Shown here: in pieces, positions 45,513 through 56,900 of the stretch
How the letters are laid out: each line of letters opens with the position of its first letter
Numbering within the stretch: position 1 is the stretch's first letter
Assembly (NCBI GenBank): GCA_002118135.1
Contig: BDIU01000301.1
Coordinates: 124,001 to 188,000 of the forward strand
DNA length: 64,000 bases
Origin: Trebouxia sp. TZW2008
Taxonomy: Eukaryota > Chlorophyta > Trebouxiophyceae > Trebouxiales > Trebouxiaceae
Direction: 5' to 3'
The notes under the pieces: generated by a model
Database searches by the model: none
Seen by the model: the letters and a program-made list of their open reading frames with translations, nothing else
What the model was told of the DNA's origin: nothing
Position numbers and translations under genes: made by a program

Positions 45513-46152
45513 TCAGCGAGGCCAGAACCAAGCCAGCGCCACTCCACCAATGGCAAGCAAGCCACCAGCGCAGTCACCTATACAGAGCAGATGACACTCT
45601 CACATTTATGTCTACTTTTTCTGGAGATCGACTTTTTGGTAGTTGAATATTGGTGTATGCAATGTAAGTTGTTGACAGCACTGAGGCTGCTGGCAACTGA
45701 TAGAACGACAGCATGATCAGCTGAACCAGTCTATGCAGTAATGAGGTACCTTTGTCAGGACGGTCTTTGTCGACAACCCAGCCCCACAAGAAAGACAACA
45801 GAATGAAGAAGCCACCATAGACGGCATACAACCTTCCGAAAGTTGGAGGAGGTTGAGCTGTTGGGATGAAGCCATAGGAGACCAACGTCAGGCAGCCCGC
45901 AGCCGCAAAGGCGGAGCATTTTTGATCCATCCACCAGTGTCTGCCTTGAACATGCACTCTACCCCTTACGGCTTGCCATACGAGCCAGCCACCTCCGATT
46001 TCGGCTAAGCCAGCGACGAGAAACAAGAAGATTGACAACACTATTTTCGGGGCTGTCCAATGAAAGCCGTCTGAGCCATAGCTGACAAGTTGTCTCAACG
46101 AGACTGCCAAGGGCTGATCCAGTGCCCAAACACTTGACGCCCGCCCGAGCAT
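45513..46152 (-). CDS. YnfA/UPF0060 small membrane protein (paralogue A), 2 exons
   Basis: YnfA proteins are four-helix small membrane proteins; the E. coli and Shigella members are reported to be SMR-type drug efflux pumps. Exon 1 46152-45750 and exon 2 45577-45513 join in phase 1 to 155 residues. Family marks: GLAEIGGGWLVWQAVRG in helix 1, SYGFIPTAQPPPTFGRLYAV, YGGFFILLSFLWGWVVDKD and the last helix AGGLLAIGGVALAWFWPR directly before the stop. The roughly 45-residue N-terminal extension before helix 1 is absent from bacterial members. The gene is head-to-head with its paralogue at 46385. A minus-strand TGTAA lies about 140 nt after the stop. Eukaryotic localisation and substrate are unknown. 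Confidence 0.88.
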
Positions 46153-46384
46153 AGCTTGGCGATTATTGTCTCCTGTAGTGTCAAGGTCAGTGACTGCAGG
46201 CCTTTGAAGCTAGTAACGCTGGGGCTGTTTGGCCTTTCTGGACCCCTGGCGTGAAGGTGTGGAGCAACGAAGTCAACGTGACCTAACGATCAGCTTTCGC
46301 GCAGTTTATGATCATCACTCTGTCGCGTTAAACCAAGCCGTTTGTGTCACGATCAACAGCAGGTGGGTGCACGCTCGGGCCGAT
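46153..46384. promoter_or_regulatory. Divergent promoter between the two YnfA paralogues
   Basis: 232 bp between ATGs, moderately CpG-rich, with CG also frequent in both first exons. Both genes must be transcribed from within or near this segment. Confidence 0.45.
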
Positions 46385-46898
46385 ATGAGCTCGGTGAATA
46401 TAGAAACAGCAGACAGTCCATCGGAAAGCAGGCAGCCCGCACAACAGTTCCACTGGACCCCGTTGAAGTTCTGTCAGTCCATTACTCTGTTTGTATTGTC
46501 AGCAGCTGCAGAAGTCGGTGGGGGTTGGCTCATTTGGCAGTCCATACGAACTGGGAGACCGTGGTGGTGGGGCCTCTTGGGCAGTGTGACGTTGATCATA
46601 TACGGTTTCATTCCCACTTTTCAGCCACTCGACCAATTTGGCAGAACATTTGCAGCCTACGGCGGGTTCTTCATCGTGTACTCCTATGGATGGGGCTGGC
46701 TGCTGGACAACGAAAAACCTGACACAGGCATGTCATGGAGAAGCTCCTGACTGTTTGCTGCTAAAGGCTGCACAGCTGCTTACTGCCAAGGTCGCTGGAA
46801 TGCCCCTCATGCTTGCAGGAGACTTTGCTGGTGCTGGCATAGCATTGGCTGGAGTCTGTATCTGCTGGTTTTGGCCCCGCAAAGTACGGACTGACTGA
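46385..46898 (+). CDS. YnfA/UPF0060 small membrane protein (paralogue B), 2 exons
   Basis: Exon 1 46385-46727 and exon 2 46819-46898 give 140 residues with four hydrophobic segments: SAAAEVGGGWLIWQSI, LLGSVTLIIYGFIP, FGRTFAAYGGFFIVYSYGWG and AGAGIALAGVCICWFWPR. The start is the first ATG in the open frame. Both the intron position (in the Gly codon between the PD.G loop and the last helix) and the phase match paralogue A, so the two genes descend from one intron-containing ancestor. The donor is GC rather than GT (ACAG|GCATGT): the nearby GT would put a stop codon early in exon 2. Promoters must lie in the 232 bp between the two ATGs. Confidence 0.88.
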
Positions 46899-47174
46899 TA
46901 GACTTGCATGACACAGAACACCAATGAGCAGCTCAGGATACAGTGGCCAATACATGCTCAGCAGCTCACAGGGGCACACTGCGAGGCTTGCACACTCACA
47001 ACAGCTGAACAGACAACCACAGCCCCACTGCAACTGTTGTTGCACAGTGCTCACGGTGCAGCTCAGCATCACTTTGTGGCTTGAATCCAAACATGTCTGG
47101 TACAGAAAGCTAAGTCTTCTCATGAAACAATTGCTGAGCTAAGCACATACAGCACCAGAGCTCTGTGAAGCTGT

Positions 47175-47764
47175 ATGATAGATATTCACATCAGATCAGC
47201 ATGTCTAGAACAACTTGCCAACAGCTCAGCTGCAGCTAGCAGATATGCAACTCGGGCAGCATTGATTGCAACAGCCTACTCGGCCTTGAGACAACTGCCT
47301 TGTGCTCAACTGGTGACGGAGCAGCTTCAGTCCAGCGGACCTCAGCCCATCACATGCCCCAAGCCCAATGTCATGGTGCATGAGCTGGCAGCAAGCATGC
47401 AGGTAAGTGTTTCATGGACACAATGTCATTGAGCACAATATTATTTAGCATGTAGAACTTACCTTGTAAAGTTTGGGCTCTTTGGTCACAGGGTGAACTG
47501 ATGCAAGTCAGATTGGCACATATATGCAACGCCTTCTGCCATGCAGGTGAACAAGACTCACACCCACTGCCAGTGATGAAACTGAGGCGTGAAGTGCCAT
47601 ATCTTGATGCTGCGGACTGGCAACAAACATGCATATCTTGGCTTGAGCAGCATGAACTTTTGATATGCACTTCTGTAGCTTTACTGGGCAATGCAGAAAC
47701 TGTGTGTTCAGCACCTTTAGAGTGTGTTCTGGGTCAATCAGCTGAAATTTTATATCACTCCTGA
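47175..47764 (+). CDS. Unrecognised two-exon protein
   Basis: Exons 47175-47402 and 47492-47764 join in phase 0 across a good GTAAGT...CACAG intron and give 166 residues. Exon 1 has an Ala/Leu-rich helical stretch (CLEQLANSSAAASRYATRAA, LRQLPCAQLVTEQLQ); exon 2 has LMQVRLAHICNAFCHAG, VMKLRREVPYLDAADWQQ and SWLEQHELLICTSVALLG. The periodicity suggests an all-helical protein. I do not recognise the family. Further 5' exons may exist between 46.9 and 47.17 kb. A TGTAA lies 17 nt after the stop, which supports a real 3' end. The gene is convergent with the SAND gene. Confidence 0.6.
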
Positions 47765-47781
47765 AGGCCTGCTGTCCCATG

Positions 47782-47786
47782 TGTAA
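47782..47786 (+). terminator. TGTAA poly(A) signal of the 47175 gene
   Basis: TGTAA 17 nt after the stop at 47764. Confidence 0.4.
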
Positions 47787-48241
47787 CAGACCATCAACTG
47801 TATCTAGACAAAACTGAGCTGAATGAAAGGGCTTTGCATTGTAATGCCGCTTTGTGTGGCCTGACTAGTTCATTTCACAACCCAATGTCACTGAGAACAT
47901 ACCAGGCTGTGTCCTCCAATGCTCTCATGTGATTGTCAAATGCAGCTGAAAATTGCACTGTCAGGCACGAGGCATGCACAGCCGAAGTTCAGTTGACCAT
48001 GTGAAAGCAGATTCAGAAATTGCGCTGAAGAGCATACGGTTCGTTCAGCAGCATCTGCAACACAGCAAATGCATTCATTCAGCTATGTGATATATACTTG
48101 CATGTTTCAGGAACTTGACAATCAAATGGCAGGTTTTCTTCAGTCGTTGCATATTTATGTTGCTTTCACCGTAGGTCAATGTCACCTGTTGTCAGCAAAA
48201 CAGTGTACTTCCTCAGCCTGTACTGATGTGCATAAGCACAA

Positions 48242-51200
48242 TTATTTACGCCTGAGGCCTGTTTCATCATCCACCAATTCAGCAATATCTGTGTCTTTTT
48301 CGACTTTCACCCTGTCATGGTCCAACTCCAGCTGCACTAGACCTGGTAGCCAGAACCTAAGCATCTGCAAGTTACCATTCCTGCCTACAACTTTGATGTT
48401 GGCCTGCACAGTACACAAGAATTAGCAGCTACATAGGCCCTAAACAGGACGAACATAATTGTCTTGTCTGGCGAGAGTGGGTTAGTGGGCTCTCTTCAGC
48501 ATTTTGCAGCACTCACGGTCATGGCCTAGGGAGAAGTCTCACCTTCCAGTTGTTGCTTTTGCCGCAGCCAGCCATTGTCTCAAATTCAGCGCATGTGAGC
48601 AGCTTGTCCTCAAACTTCGCCCTGATCCTCAGCATTGTGCAGCACTTACGATCGTGGCCTTACCTTCCGGCTGTTGCTTTTGCCGCAGCCAGCCATTGCC
48701 TCAAACTCAGCACATGTGAACAGCTTGTCCCCAAACTTCACCCTGATTCTCAGCATTGTGCAGCACTTACGCTCATGGCCTATGGAGAAGTCTCACCTTC
48801 CAGTTGTGGCTTTTGCCGCAGCCAGCCATTGCCTCAAACTCAGCGCATGTGAGTAGCTTGTCCTCAAACTTCACCCTGATTCTCAACATTGTGCCGCACT
48901 CGCCAATCACCAAAACGCCTGTGAGCTTGCGACATGCCACTTGCACCTGGCTGGGGTTTTGAGGATGGCGCTCAATGATGAGGCATGCAGATCTCCCTAT
49001 TGTTTGTTCAGACCTTGCGCCCTGCGTTTACATTGCGGCCATTGTGCAAATTATCTAAGGATGATGATGGTGAAGTGTCATGTATCATGAGTTTGTGCCC
49101 TTGAGCTGCATATATTGATCGTGCTAACTCAGAGACTAGGCTGCAAGCAAAGTGCATGTGGGGATGGTGATCAAGAATGATGAGGCATGCACATCTCCCG
49201 ATTGTGTGCTCAGACTTTGCGCCCTGCAGCTGCATGCACTGAACAATTGTACCACCACCCCCCCTGCACTTGACGCATCACACACAACATTGGGGATGGT
49301 GAACAATAATGATGAAGCACGCAGATCTTCCTCTTATGATGTCAGACCTTGCGCCCTGCAGCTGCATGCACTGAACATGCAAACAGCATGACAACATCTG
49401 TACACATGGTCATATTGACAGTGGTTGGTATGTGCTGAGACTCCTCCTCCTGCAGCTGCAGACCTTGACTATGCAGACAGTGTGATTGTGTTGACAGTCA
49501 AGTCATATAGACTGCGTTCTTGCGCTCTGCAGCTACATGCTGTGACCATGGAAACTGTATGTCTCTGTTGTGAGTGAAGGGCATGGGAATGGTGAACAAG
49601 AATGATGAGGTGTGCAAATTTCCCTGTTGTCTGTCCACGCCTGCGCCCTGCAGCTGCATGCACTCATGAGATTTAATCAGAACATGCAAGTGTGACAATG
49701 TTGCAAGTGAAGAGCATGGGGCACTGGGGTCGACAAAGGTGGCCGCAATGCTCTTCAGCAGGAACTGAGTGTATACGGTCAATATCCACCATGGCCGAGG
49801 GCGGTGAACAGGAAGAATGGAGGTTTCAAGCTGAATGCTGAATGATGTATTGCCTTTTCACTGAGCAGTTTGATGTGCCTTTGAGATCAGGCAGTACATG
49901 AAGTTTGCTGCTATTGAGCATGCCCATTTCTGCATCAGAGGCGAACTACTCAAGTAACGTTTGCAAGGTATGTAGAAGTTATCCTTCAGAAAGTTTCAAC
50001 AGCTGGACTGCTGGACAGGTCCAGATGCAACAGTGTGCAATCTGACATGCCATGCAAGCTGACTACATAGCTTCACATGCAGATGGCGGCTGCAGGGACT
50101 TTGTCCATGATGCTGCATCAAGTGACGTCTATCACCATATGCAAACAGCCCAAACTTACGCCTATGAAGACCAATACAACCACAAGCTAACCAGGACTAC
50201 ACACCAAGCACTGAGCACATGTGATGTGAAGGGCATACTTTGTGTTTTGAATCTCTGCAAGCCGCTTTTGCTGTCAAGTTGGGCCAAGATGGAGCCTGTA
50301 TGTATGCAGAGCTCTGCTGTGCTCCATTGAGACCCTGCACATGTCAGTCTGTTGCTCCCAAAAGCTTGTGGGATCAGCGCACAGTGGTTGCATGTGAAGT
50401 GCTTCCGTGCAACCTGAGATGAATGCTGTGTCACAAATGGCCGAGCACTGCATAGACCTTCTGCTGCCAAGTGTCCAGCAAGGCATGTGCACCAATTGTG
50501 GATCTTGTAAGAAACCCTAAGAAAACATTATTTGTTCTTCCTTGTCAGGGGGATAGTTGAGGGAGTAGGGTTTTGGGTTTCAGATTTTTTGTTGCGCTTT
50601 CTACGGCAAAAATCAAAATTTTGATGGACTTTGATGCAGGGACATCACACCAGCTCCACATAACATCTTGTTGTAAAGCCAATTTCAGCAAGGCCTACCT
50701 GAAAATCGTCCTGTCTGTCAGCTGAGGAGGTCATTGCCAGCAGGCCTGCCAACCCCGCAGCCTCTGACTCATCAGGGCTGCCTACAGCGGCCTGGCCCTC
50801 ACCTGATTGTGCTGCAGCAGCTGATGTGGCAGCTGCTGAGTCATCTGGCCAGGTTGCAGCAGCCCCTGCAGAGCTGCCAGAAGCTGCTGTAGCAGTTGAT
50901 GCAGTTGGGCTGTCAGCTTCTGCAGCAGCTTCTGAGTTAGCAGGGCTCCCTGAAACGGCCCTGGCAGCCTGGTCAAGAGCCCCTGTAGGTGCTGTAGCAG
51001 TTGCTGAGACATGAGCACTTCCTGCAGCGGTGGTGAAGCTTTCTCAGCCTTCTCAGCAGACACAACAAGGGAGGAATAGAAAACTTCCAGAGGAAATCAC
51101 GGGAATTAAACCCATCTTTCCACTAATGAAAAGTCTTATCTCATCAGGCATGTTTGGGAGACCTCATATAAGTTGTGGCATCCCTTGTCTCTTCTAAGCG

Positions 51201-52789
51201 CAAATCCCAGGTACAGCTGAACTGCATAATGCAAAGGGCAATGAAGTGACTTCATTGCCTGACCTGGACTCGACTGGTATACAGTCTTAATGATAGCATA
51301 TGCACTTTGCAGAACATGTGCTAGATGTGAGTGGCACCAATGTTGACTCGCTAGGCCAGCTTGATGATGGAGCCCTGATAAGGGTGCCTGACGTCAAAAT
51401 GTTCAGAGTCGGACAACATCACATCTTCCAGGTCTTCCTAGGTCTGCCAAGCAAATCTTCACCCATGACTTGCCCAAACAAGTTGCCTTGGCAATACAGC
51501 GATGTCTCTTTGTAAAGGCTGCTTTGGTTACCAAGGAGTTTGTCCTTGCATCAAACTGTCCTTACTTGGAGGTATCATTACAGTCAGCATGCAGTGCATT
51601 GGTTCCCAACTGTTTTGTCTTTACGATGACAATGTCCTTATGCTGAGTGTCCGTACATCTTGAGATCACTGTATAGTGGCTAGCAGCCTCAGCTATGCTG
51701 TGTTCAGCATACTTGCAGACCTACAAAGACGCTCAGCACAAGCCTGTCTGGCGAGACAAGACTTCGGCCAAACACACCTAGCACATGTGCTGGATGTGTA
51801 GCTGTTGTTTTGTTTATTTCAAACCTGCAGATCTGGCAGGGTGATTGAGCATTTCTACAGCTGCTATGGCAGTTGATGCAAAGCTGTCCTGCTGTGCTGC
51901 ACTGCTTTGTTGCTGAATCTGAGGCTCTGCATGCTTTCTAGGGCGGCCAGCCCGCTGCTTGTACCTTGGCAGTGTGCTCTGTTGCTCCAGTTTCTGTACA
52001 ACACGGCATTAGACATGTCACACCCACAACAGTGTCGAGGAACACTGTATGGCCTGAATGACTTCATTGCAGAGTACATCGCTGCATGAGGCACTGACTT
52101 CCAAATGTGTGTTTGGCCAAGCAAGTGGAGCATATGGTTGAGGTCAAACAGTCCTTTGGGGAGCAATTGAGACGAGATCCAATTTCAGGGTGGAACTGCA
52201 CTGATACAAGCAGCTAAACGAACCATTGTCTCACCTGTGCCTTTGATGTGACATATGAGCAGATATCTCTGTACTGCTGCAGCTTATGCTCAAGATGCTC
52301 AATATCTTGCTGCTTGATTTCCCTCTCCAGCTCCAGCTCATCAACTCTTTTACGTTTCTGCCAGAGCTCCTTCTGATATCTTGCAGTGTATGTGTCAACA
52401 ATGACACACTGCTCATTTTGCTCCTTGCATCTGAGTTCAAACTGCTCCACGGCAGTCGATTGCTCAGCCAGTTGAAGTGTCAATTTTGCCACCAGAGCAT
52501 CCTGAGAGGCCAAGCCGTCGATGACGAGCTGCTGTGCAGCGAGTAGTTGCTGCAGCTGCTTAGCAGACCGCTTCTCGTGTTGCAAATCTGCCTGCAGCCG
52601 ATGATGAGCACTGGCCTTGCCTTCAGCAGCGTCCAGGATTGCTTTGATCTGACTGCACAAGGTTTCATATGAAGTGTTCGGGGCGTCTGAATCTGCCAAT
52701 GGTGGATGCGAGTCTGCTAACGGTTGCAGCATATCAGCAATCATCTGCTGCAGACTACCGTCATGCCGTGCTGCATTCACGTCGTCCAT
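48242..52789 (-). CDS. Coiled-coil protein with C-terminal SAND domain, 4 exons
   Basis: SAND domains bind DNA or chromatin; in green algae they include the VARL/regA-like regulators. Exons 52789-52235, 51021-50803, 48946-48797 and 48403-48242 are all phase 0 to phase 0 and total 361 codons plus stop. Residues about 60-185 are a charged coiled coil (LQADLQHEKRSAKQLQQLL, KRKRVDELELEREIKQQDI). Exon 2 is a Leu/Gln-rich helix (QQLLQHLQGLLTRL). Exons 3 and 4 build the SAND fold: VACRKLTGVLVIG, VKFEDKLLTCAEFEAMAG, CGKSHNWK|ANIKVVGRNG (the KDWK-like core), then LRFWLPGLVQLELD and an acidic tail. Exon 2 could also be read in an Ala-rich frame to a donor near 50698, but that breaks phase. Two partial copies of the SAND exon follow it in the next intron. 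It need not be VARL-like; only the SAND call is firm. Confidence 0.75.
48490..48900 (-). repeat. Three tandem copies of the SAND-exon 3' half
   Basis: Units of about 115-135 bp, each reading on the minus strand from RIRVKFEDKLLTC to the NWK donor. The unit ending at 48797 is the real exon end, with 5' half and acceptor. The other two lack an acceptor; one has NSRK in place of NWK. Confidence 0.85.
48970..49680. repeat. Intronic repeat family in the SAND gene
   Basis: Four copies of an 85-95 bp unit (GGATGGTGA.CAA.AATGATGA ... GCGCCCTGCAGCTGCATGCA) near 48975, 49160, 49285 and 49580. No coding sense found. Confidence 0.75.
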
Positions 52790-53060
52790 TCTGCTGTGGC
52801 GAATGTCACTCAGGATGAGGCCTTGTTGCCTCCTTTGCGAGCGATGGATCCGCGGCCTGTTGCAATGCAATCAAGCGAGCATTGCACACGGTTCCAAGTG
52901 CTCGTCATGCTCGGAGCTGATACTAAGTGGGGCGAGCGCCACTTCGCGACAAAGCCGGTTTGTACTCGTAAGGTCGCGTAAATTGTCGTAATTCTCGCAC
53001 AAATCATCATTTTCGAGCGGTTTTGTGAGTTGCCTTGATCAGCTGACACAAAAAATGCAA
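52680..53060 (-). promoter_or_regulatory. CpG-rich 5' region of the SAND gene
   Basis: Around the SAND ATG (52789) CG becomes frequent again (GGCGAGCGCCACTTCGCG near 52933) and falls off past 53060. This supports 52789 as the true 5' end rather than a start further upstream. Confidence 0.4.
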
Positions 53061-53963
53061 TGCGACGCTGAAAATGTTTTCAGCAGTGTCTTCAGCATTG
53101 AGTGCAATCATGACGCATGCAGACAAGATGCACGGCAAATTGACCGTTACAACCTGCAGCTGAGTTGAATCAAGAGTTATATCAAATCAAAAGTACCAAC
53201 AGCATTGTTGTGCCATTTCAACCCGGTCAGTTGTTGCAACAGCAAAAGTATTACACCTTGCTGCAACTCTGACAAACAGCAGGAAAAGCCTGCGTTCAAC
53301 AGGCATTGTAGTCTCAAAAACAGTTGGTAGAAACCTACTGGGTATGTTGTGCATTAAGCTGTGCATGTTTGCTGCCATAGATGTGGCAATTGCAAGCATG
53401 ACAACTCTGTGTTAGCAAGCATTTAAAGTGCCGCTGCTCTAGCAGAAAGCTGCCAAAGCTTGCATTCCTAATATCCAAAATTGCCATTAGCTGCTAACCA
53501 AATAAAAGCAGAAAGCACATGTAGGGTTGACACAGCATCTTTGTCATGACTAGGTTTGAGGGCGCTATGTTCTACAGAACAATCGAAAGGAGCTGAATGC
53601 ACAGAGATTGTGGATCACATTTGCTCAAACTTTAACGCAACAAGGTCAAAATCCCCTCTGCCAACTTGCTCATTCATGTAAAGGGTTCAAGGTGTACATC
53701 CACATCTAACAACATCCAATACACAATGAGGCGTGTATATGATGTGCCTCACATGAAATTAGTGACACAAATTATCAATTCTCCTGCACAATGAACTAGA
53801 ATGCCGTACAATCACTGCTGAATTCTGTAGTCTGTAAAGGGAGCCCAACCCACCCCTCCCATCTCTGACCACTTACTCAGTGGTTGTAGCTGGTTGATGT
53901 TTGTTGAAGGCCCATCAGGTTTGCACAATTGCAGACGAGAAAAATACCCAGTACCTGTTGATA
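52790..53963. other. Region between the SAND start and the MFS stop
   Basis: CpG-rich next to the SAND start, otherwise A/T-richer sequence that is probably MFS 3' UTR. A minus-strand frame at 53187-53330 (VERRLFLLFVRVAARCN) has no splice or start support. Confidence 0.35.
53251..53255 (-). terminator. Possible TGTAA poly(A) signal of the MFS gene
   Basis: TGTAA on the minus strand about 710 nt past the stop at 53964. Long 3' UTRs are common in green algae, but chance occurrence is possible. Confidence 0.25.
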
Positions 53964-56900
53964 TCACCGTAGCACAGCAACTTCTGCATTTCTGATCTCC
54001 ATTTCCTTGGCAGGGTCGTATTGGTCGCCATATCTAAGGACATATCGCTCAAAGACTGAGAGGTATCTAGGGTTAATGGCCTCACCATAGTAGGCAGCAC
54101 CTGTAACAACACATTCAGCATGTTGGCAATGGCTGAGGTTGTCATGCATGTCAAGTGGCTAAGCAAAAGCTCTACATCGCTGCAGTCTCAGCTTGCTGGC
54201 AATCCACACACCAAAGCCTCCTTTTATAACATCCATGCAGATGATGATGCGCATCATCTGAATTGAACAACAAGCCACAAATATCGGCATACCAACACAA
54301 ACAGGTGCAAAGCAATGACTGTACCTTTGCCTTCCACATTTTTGATGCGGCCGCGGTCGTCTTTCTATCAATCCAGCTCCAAAATGTGTGGGATGCGCAG
54401 CAAGACCAGCGAACGCGAGCAAGCAAGAGTCTGCTGTCAACAATAACTGCAGATGCAAGATAATGACTGTACATATAGCTGGCTTAGGTTAGCACATGAT
54501 CGAACTGATTGGAGACAGTTGATTGCTTCTGTATGTACCTAGTTGGGCCTGCTGAGCCTGCCTAGCTCACGTTCATAGTGAATAATGAGTGAATGAATGA
54601 CTGCACCTTTGCCCTCAACATTCTTGATCCAGCGACGATCTCCTTCCCGCAAGTCTAGACCCCCAATGTCTGGGATGAAGACAAAGGTGGTGGCCAGCCC
54701 CACTAGCCCACAAAAGGCTGAAATGTAGAACTTGCCCTGGTCTGACGTCAGGGCAAACACCACACCAGCCACAAGGGCTCCTGCCTGAACCATAGCATAG
54801 AAAACAGCATGATAAATTGACAACAAAGCAGAATTAGCACAAACATCTGCACACACTTCCAGCATATACATCAATGTTGGAGGAGATGTACACATGACAA
54901 CACGGCCCCAGTCACAAGAGCTCCACCTGCACCATAGCTACAGCATCAACATTGACATCAACAGCATTGGCGATTGCAACCAACATCCTTAACAACACTC
55001 CTTAATCAGGTATGCTCAGGACTGCCCCTGGCTCTGCTTTGGGCAAAAGCTATCGATAAAGGGAGGCCAGGATATGAGCTGGTGCTTGACCAGCTATGAC
55101 ATGACGACGCCACTGCTGCCAAATTCAGTAGGCCACAGGTGCAATCACCTTGCCGAGCAGCAGCAGATAGACCGTGAGACATCTCTCTAGCCTCAGTGGG
55201 AACCAGCTGTCCTGGCAGCACCCAAGTAGTGTTTTCATGGTCAGGCATACACAAGAACAGGCTGTACATAACCTTGCATATGGGCATTCATGAATTGCAG
55301 CCTCCTTGAGGTAACAAATGACGTCAAAATAGTGTTCACCTTGCCGACAGCAGCAGATAGGCCATGAGACATGGCCCTAGCCTCAGTGGGGAACAGCTCC
55401 CCTGGCAACAGCCAAGTGGTCGCATTGGGGCCAAACTGACCCCAGAAGGAGCTGAAGAAATACAGGAATTGGAACCAGTGAATGCCGGAAGGCTTTACCA
55501 GGGGGTGATACGCCACAGCGCATGCCAGGAACAGCGCAAACATCCAGGCAAAGCCCATCATCTGCACAACAGTGCAATTTGTTTCAATGCTCTTGCAACA
55601 GCGTCCACAAAACAGTGCCACTTCTGCTGAGGGAGCATCGCAAAACATATTGATAATTGATTACACATTCCAGCACATGTGCTAGGTGTGTGTGGTCCAA
55701 GTCCTATCTAGCCAGACTGGCTTGTTCTGAGCATCACAGTCATGGCGACCAATGTTGAACTGGGAGGGGCTTGTCACAGATAAATGTCTGTGACCAGCAC
55801 AGCAGCTGTGACCAACAGGATTGAGCATGCAATCAAGCAGAGCAGCCCCTGTGACAGTACAGCAGAGCAGAGCACGACACAGCACAGGGCAGGAAGGCAT
55901 GGCATGGCATGGCAGGGCAGCACAGCGCAGCACAGGACAGGAAGGCATAGCAGGGCAGCACAGCACAGGGCAGGGACGCATGGGAGCGCAGCACAGCGTA
56001 GCGCAGCAGATCACAGGGCAGCACAGCACAGTGCAGCACATCACAGTGCAGCACAGCACACGGCAGAACGGGACAGCACAGGTCAGGACGGGACGGCACA
56101 GGGCAGGGCAGCACAAGGGCAGTCCCACTCCAAACTGCATGCTGGGTTGGAGTGCTTCAATGCAAGCAGCAAGGCAAGCCAAGAACAGAAGACACACTGT
56201 GCTGTCACACCTGCATCCTCCTTCGCTGCATTCACTGCTTGTCAACAGTGAATGCAGCGAAGTAGTAGCTTACAAGCGCAACAGTGCAGTGTTACAAAAC
56301 AACACCCAAACACTCTGCACCGTAACACCTGGATCCTCCTGCGCCCCATCCACTGCTTGTTGGTAGTCAAGGCAGTTCAGTGATGACCCACAAGCGCAAT
56401 ATGGCAGTACTGCAAAATAAAACCTAAAGACGCACACCGTTTCACCTGCGTCCTTCTTCGCCCCATACACTGCGTGTCCACAGTAAAGGCAGCGAAGTTG
56501 TACCCCACAAGCGCAACAGTACAGTACTGCAATTAAGCATCCAAACACCCTGCACTGTTTCACCTGCATCCTTCTGCATCGCTTGCTGACAGTGAAAGCA
56601 GCTCAACTACAGCCCACAAGCGCCACAGAGCAGTACTGCAAAACAAGACCCGCAGACTCTGCACTGTCTCACCTGCATCCTTCTGCGCCCCATCCACTGC
56701 TTGTCAACAGTAAACGCAGCCAAGTAGCCCACAAGCGCAACAGTGCAGTGCTGCAAAACAAGACCCAAAGACGCCATGCTGTCTCACCTGCATCCTTCTG
56801 CGCCCCATCCACTGCTTGTCAACAGTAAACGCAGCCAAGTAGCCCACAAGCGCAACAGTGCAGTGCTGCAAAATAAGACCCGAAGACGCCATGCTGTCTC

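Noticed and set aside
46342..46722. 126-codon plus-strand frame overlapping YnfA paralogue B
   Set aside because: It is out of frame with the conserved YnfA sequence and has no recognisable content.
45513..46898. Bacterial contamination, because YnfA is typically bacterial
   Set aside because: Both genes contain spliceosomal introns at the same position and flanking eukaryotic genes are continuous with them.
50560..50580. Interstitial telomere-like GGGTTTTGGGTTT
   Set aside because: Only about two imperfect units in an A/T-rich patch; too short to mean anything.
50700..51020. Ala-rich reading frame as the coding frame of SAND exon 2
   Set aside because: It ends at a donor near 50698 and needs a phase-1 start, whereas the Leu/Gln-rich frame gives a 219-nt exon in phase 0 at both ends, matching its neighbours. 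Kept as an alternative only.
55784..56366. Long plus-strand open frames (155 and 181 codons)
   Set aside because: They are created by a low-complexity CAGCACAGG tract inside an MFS intron; composition is repeat-driven and no splice or family support exists.
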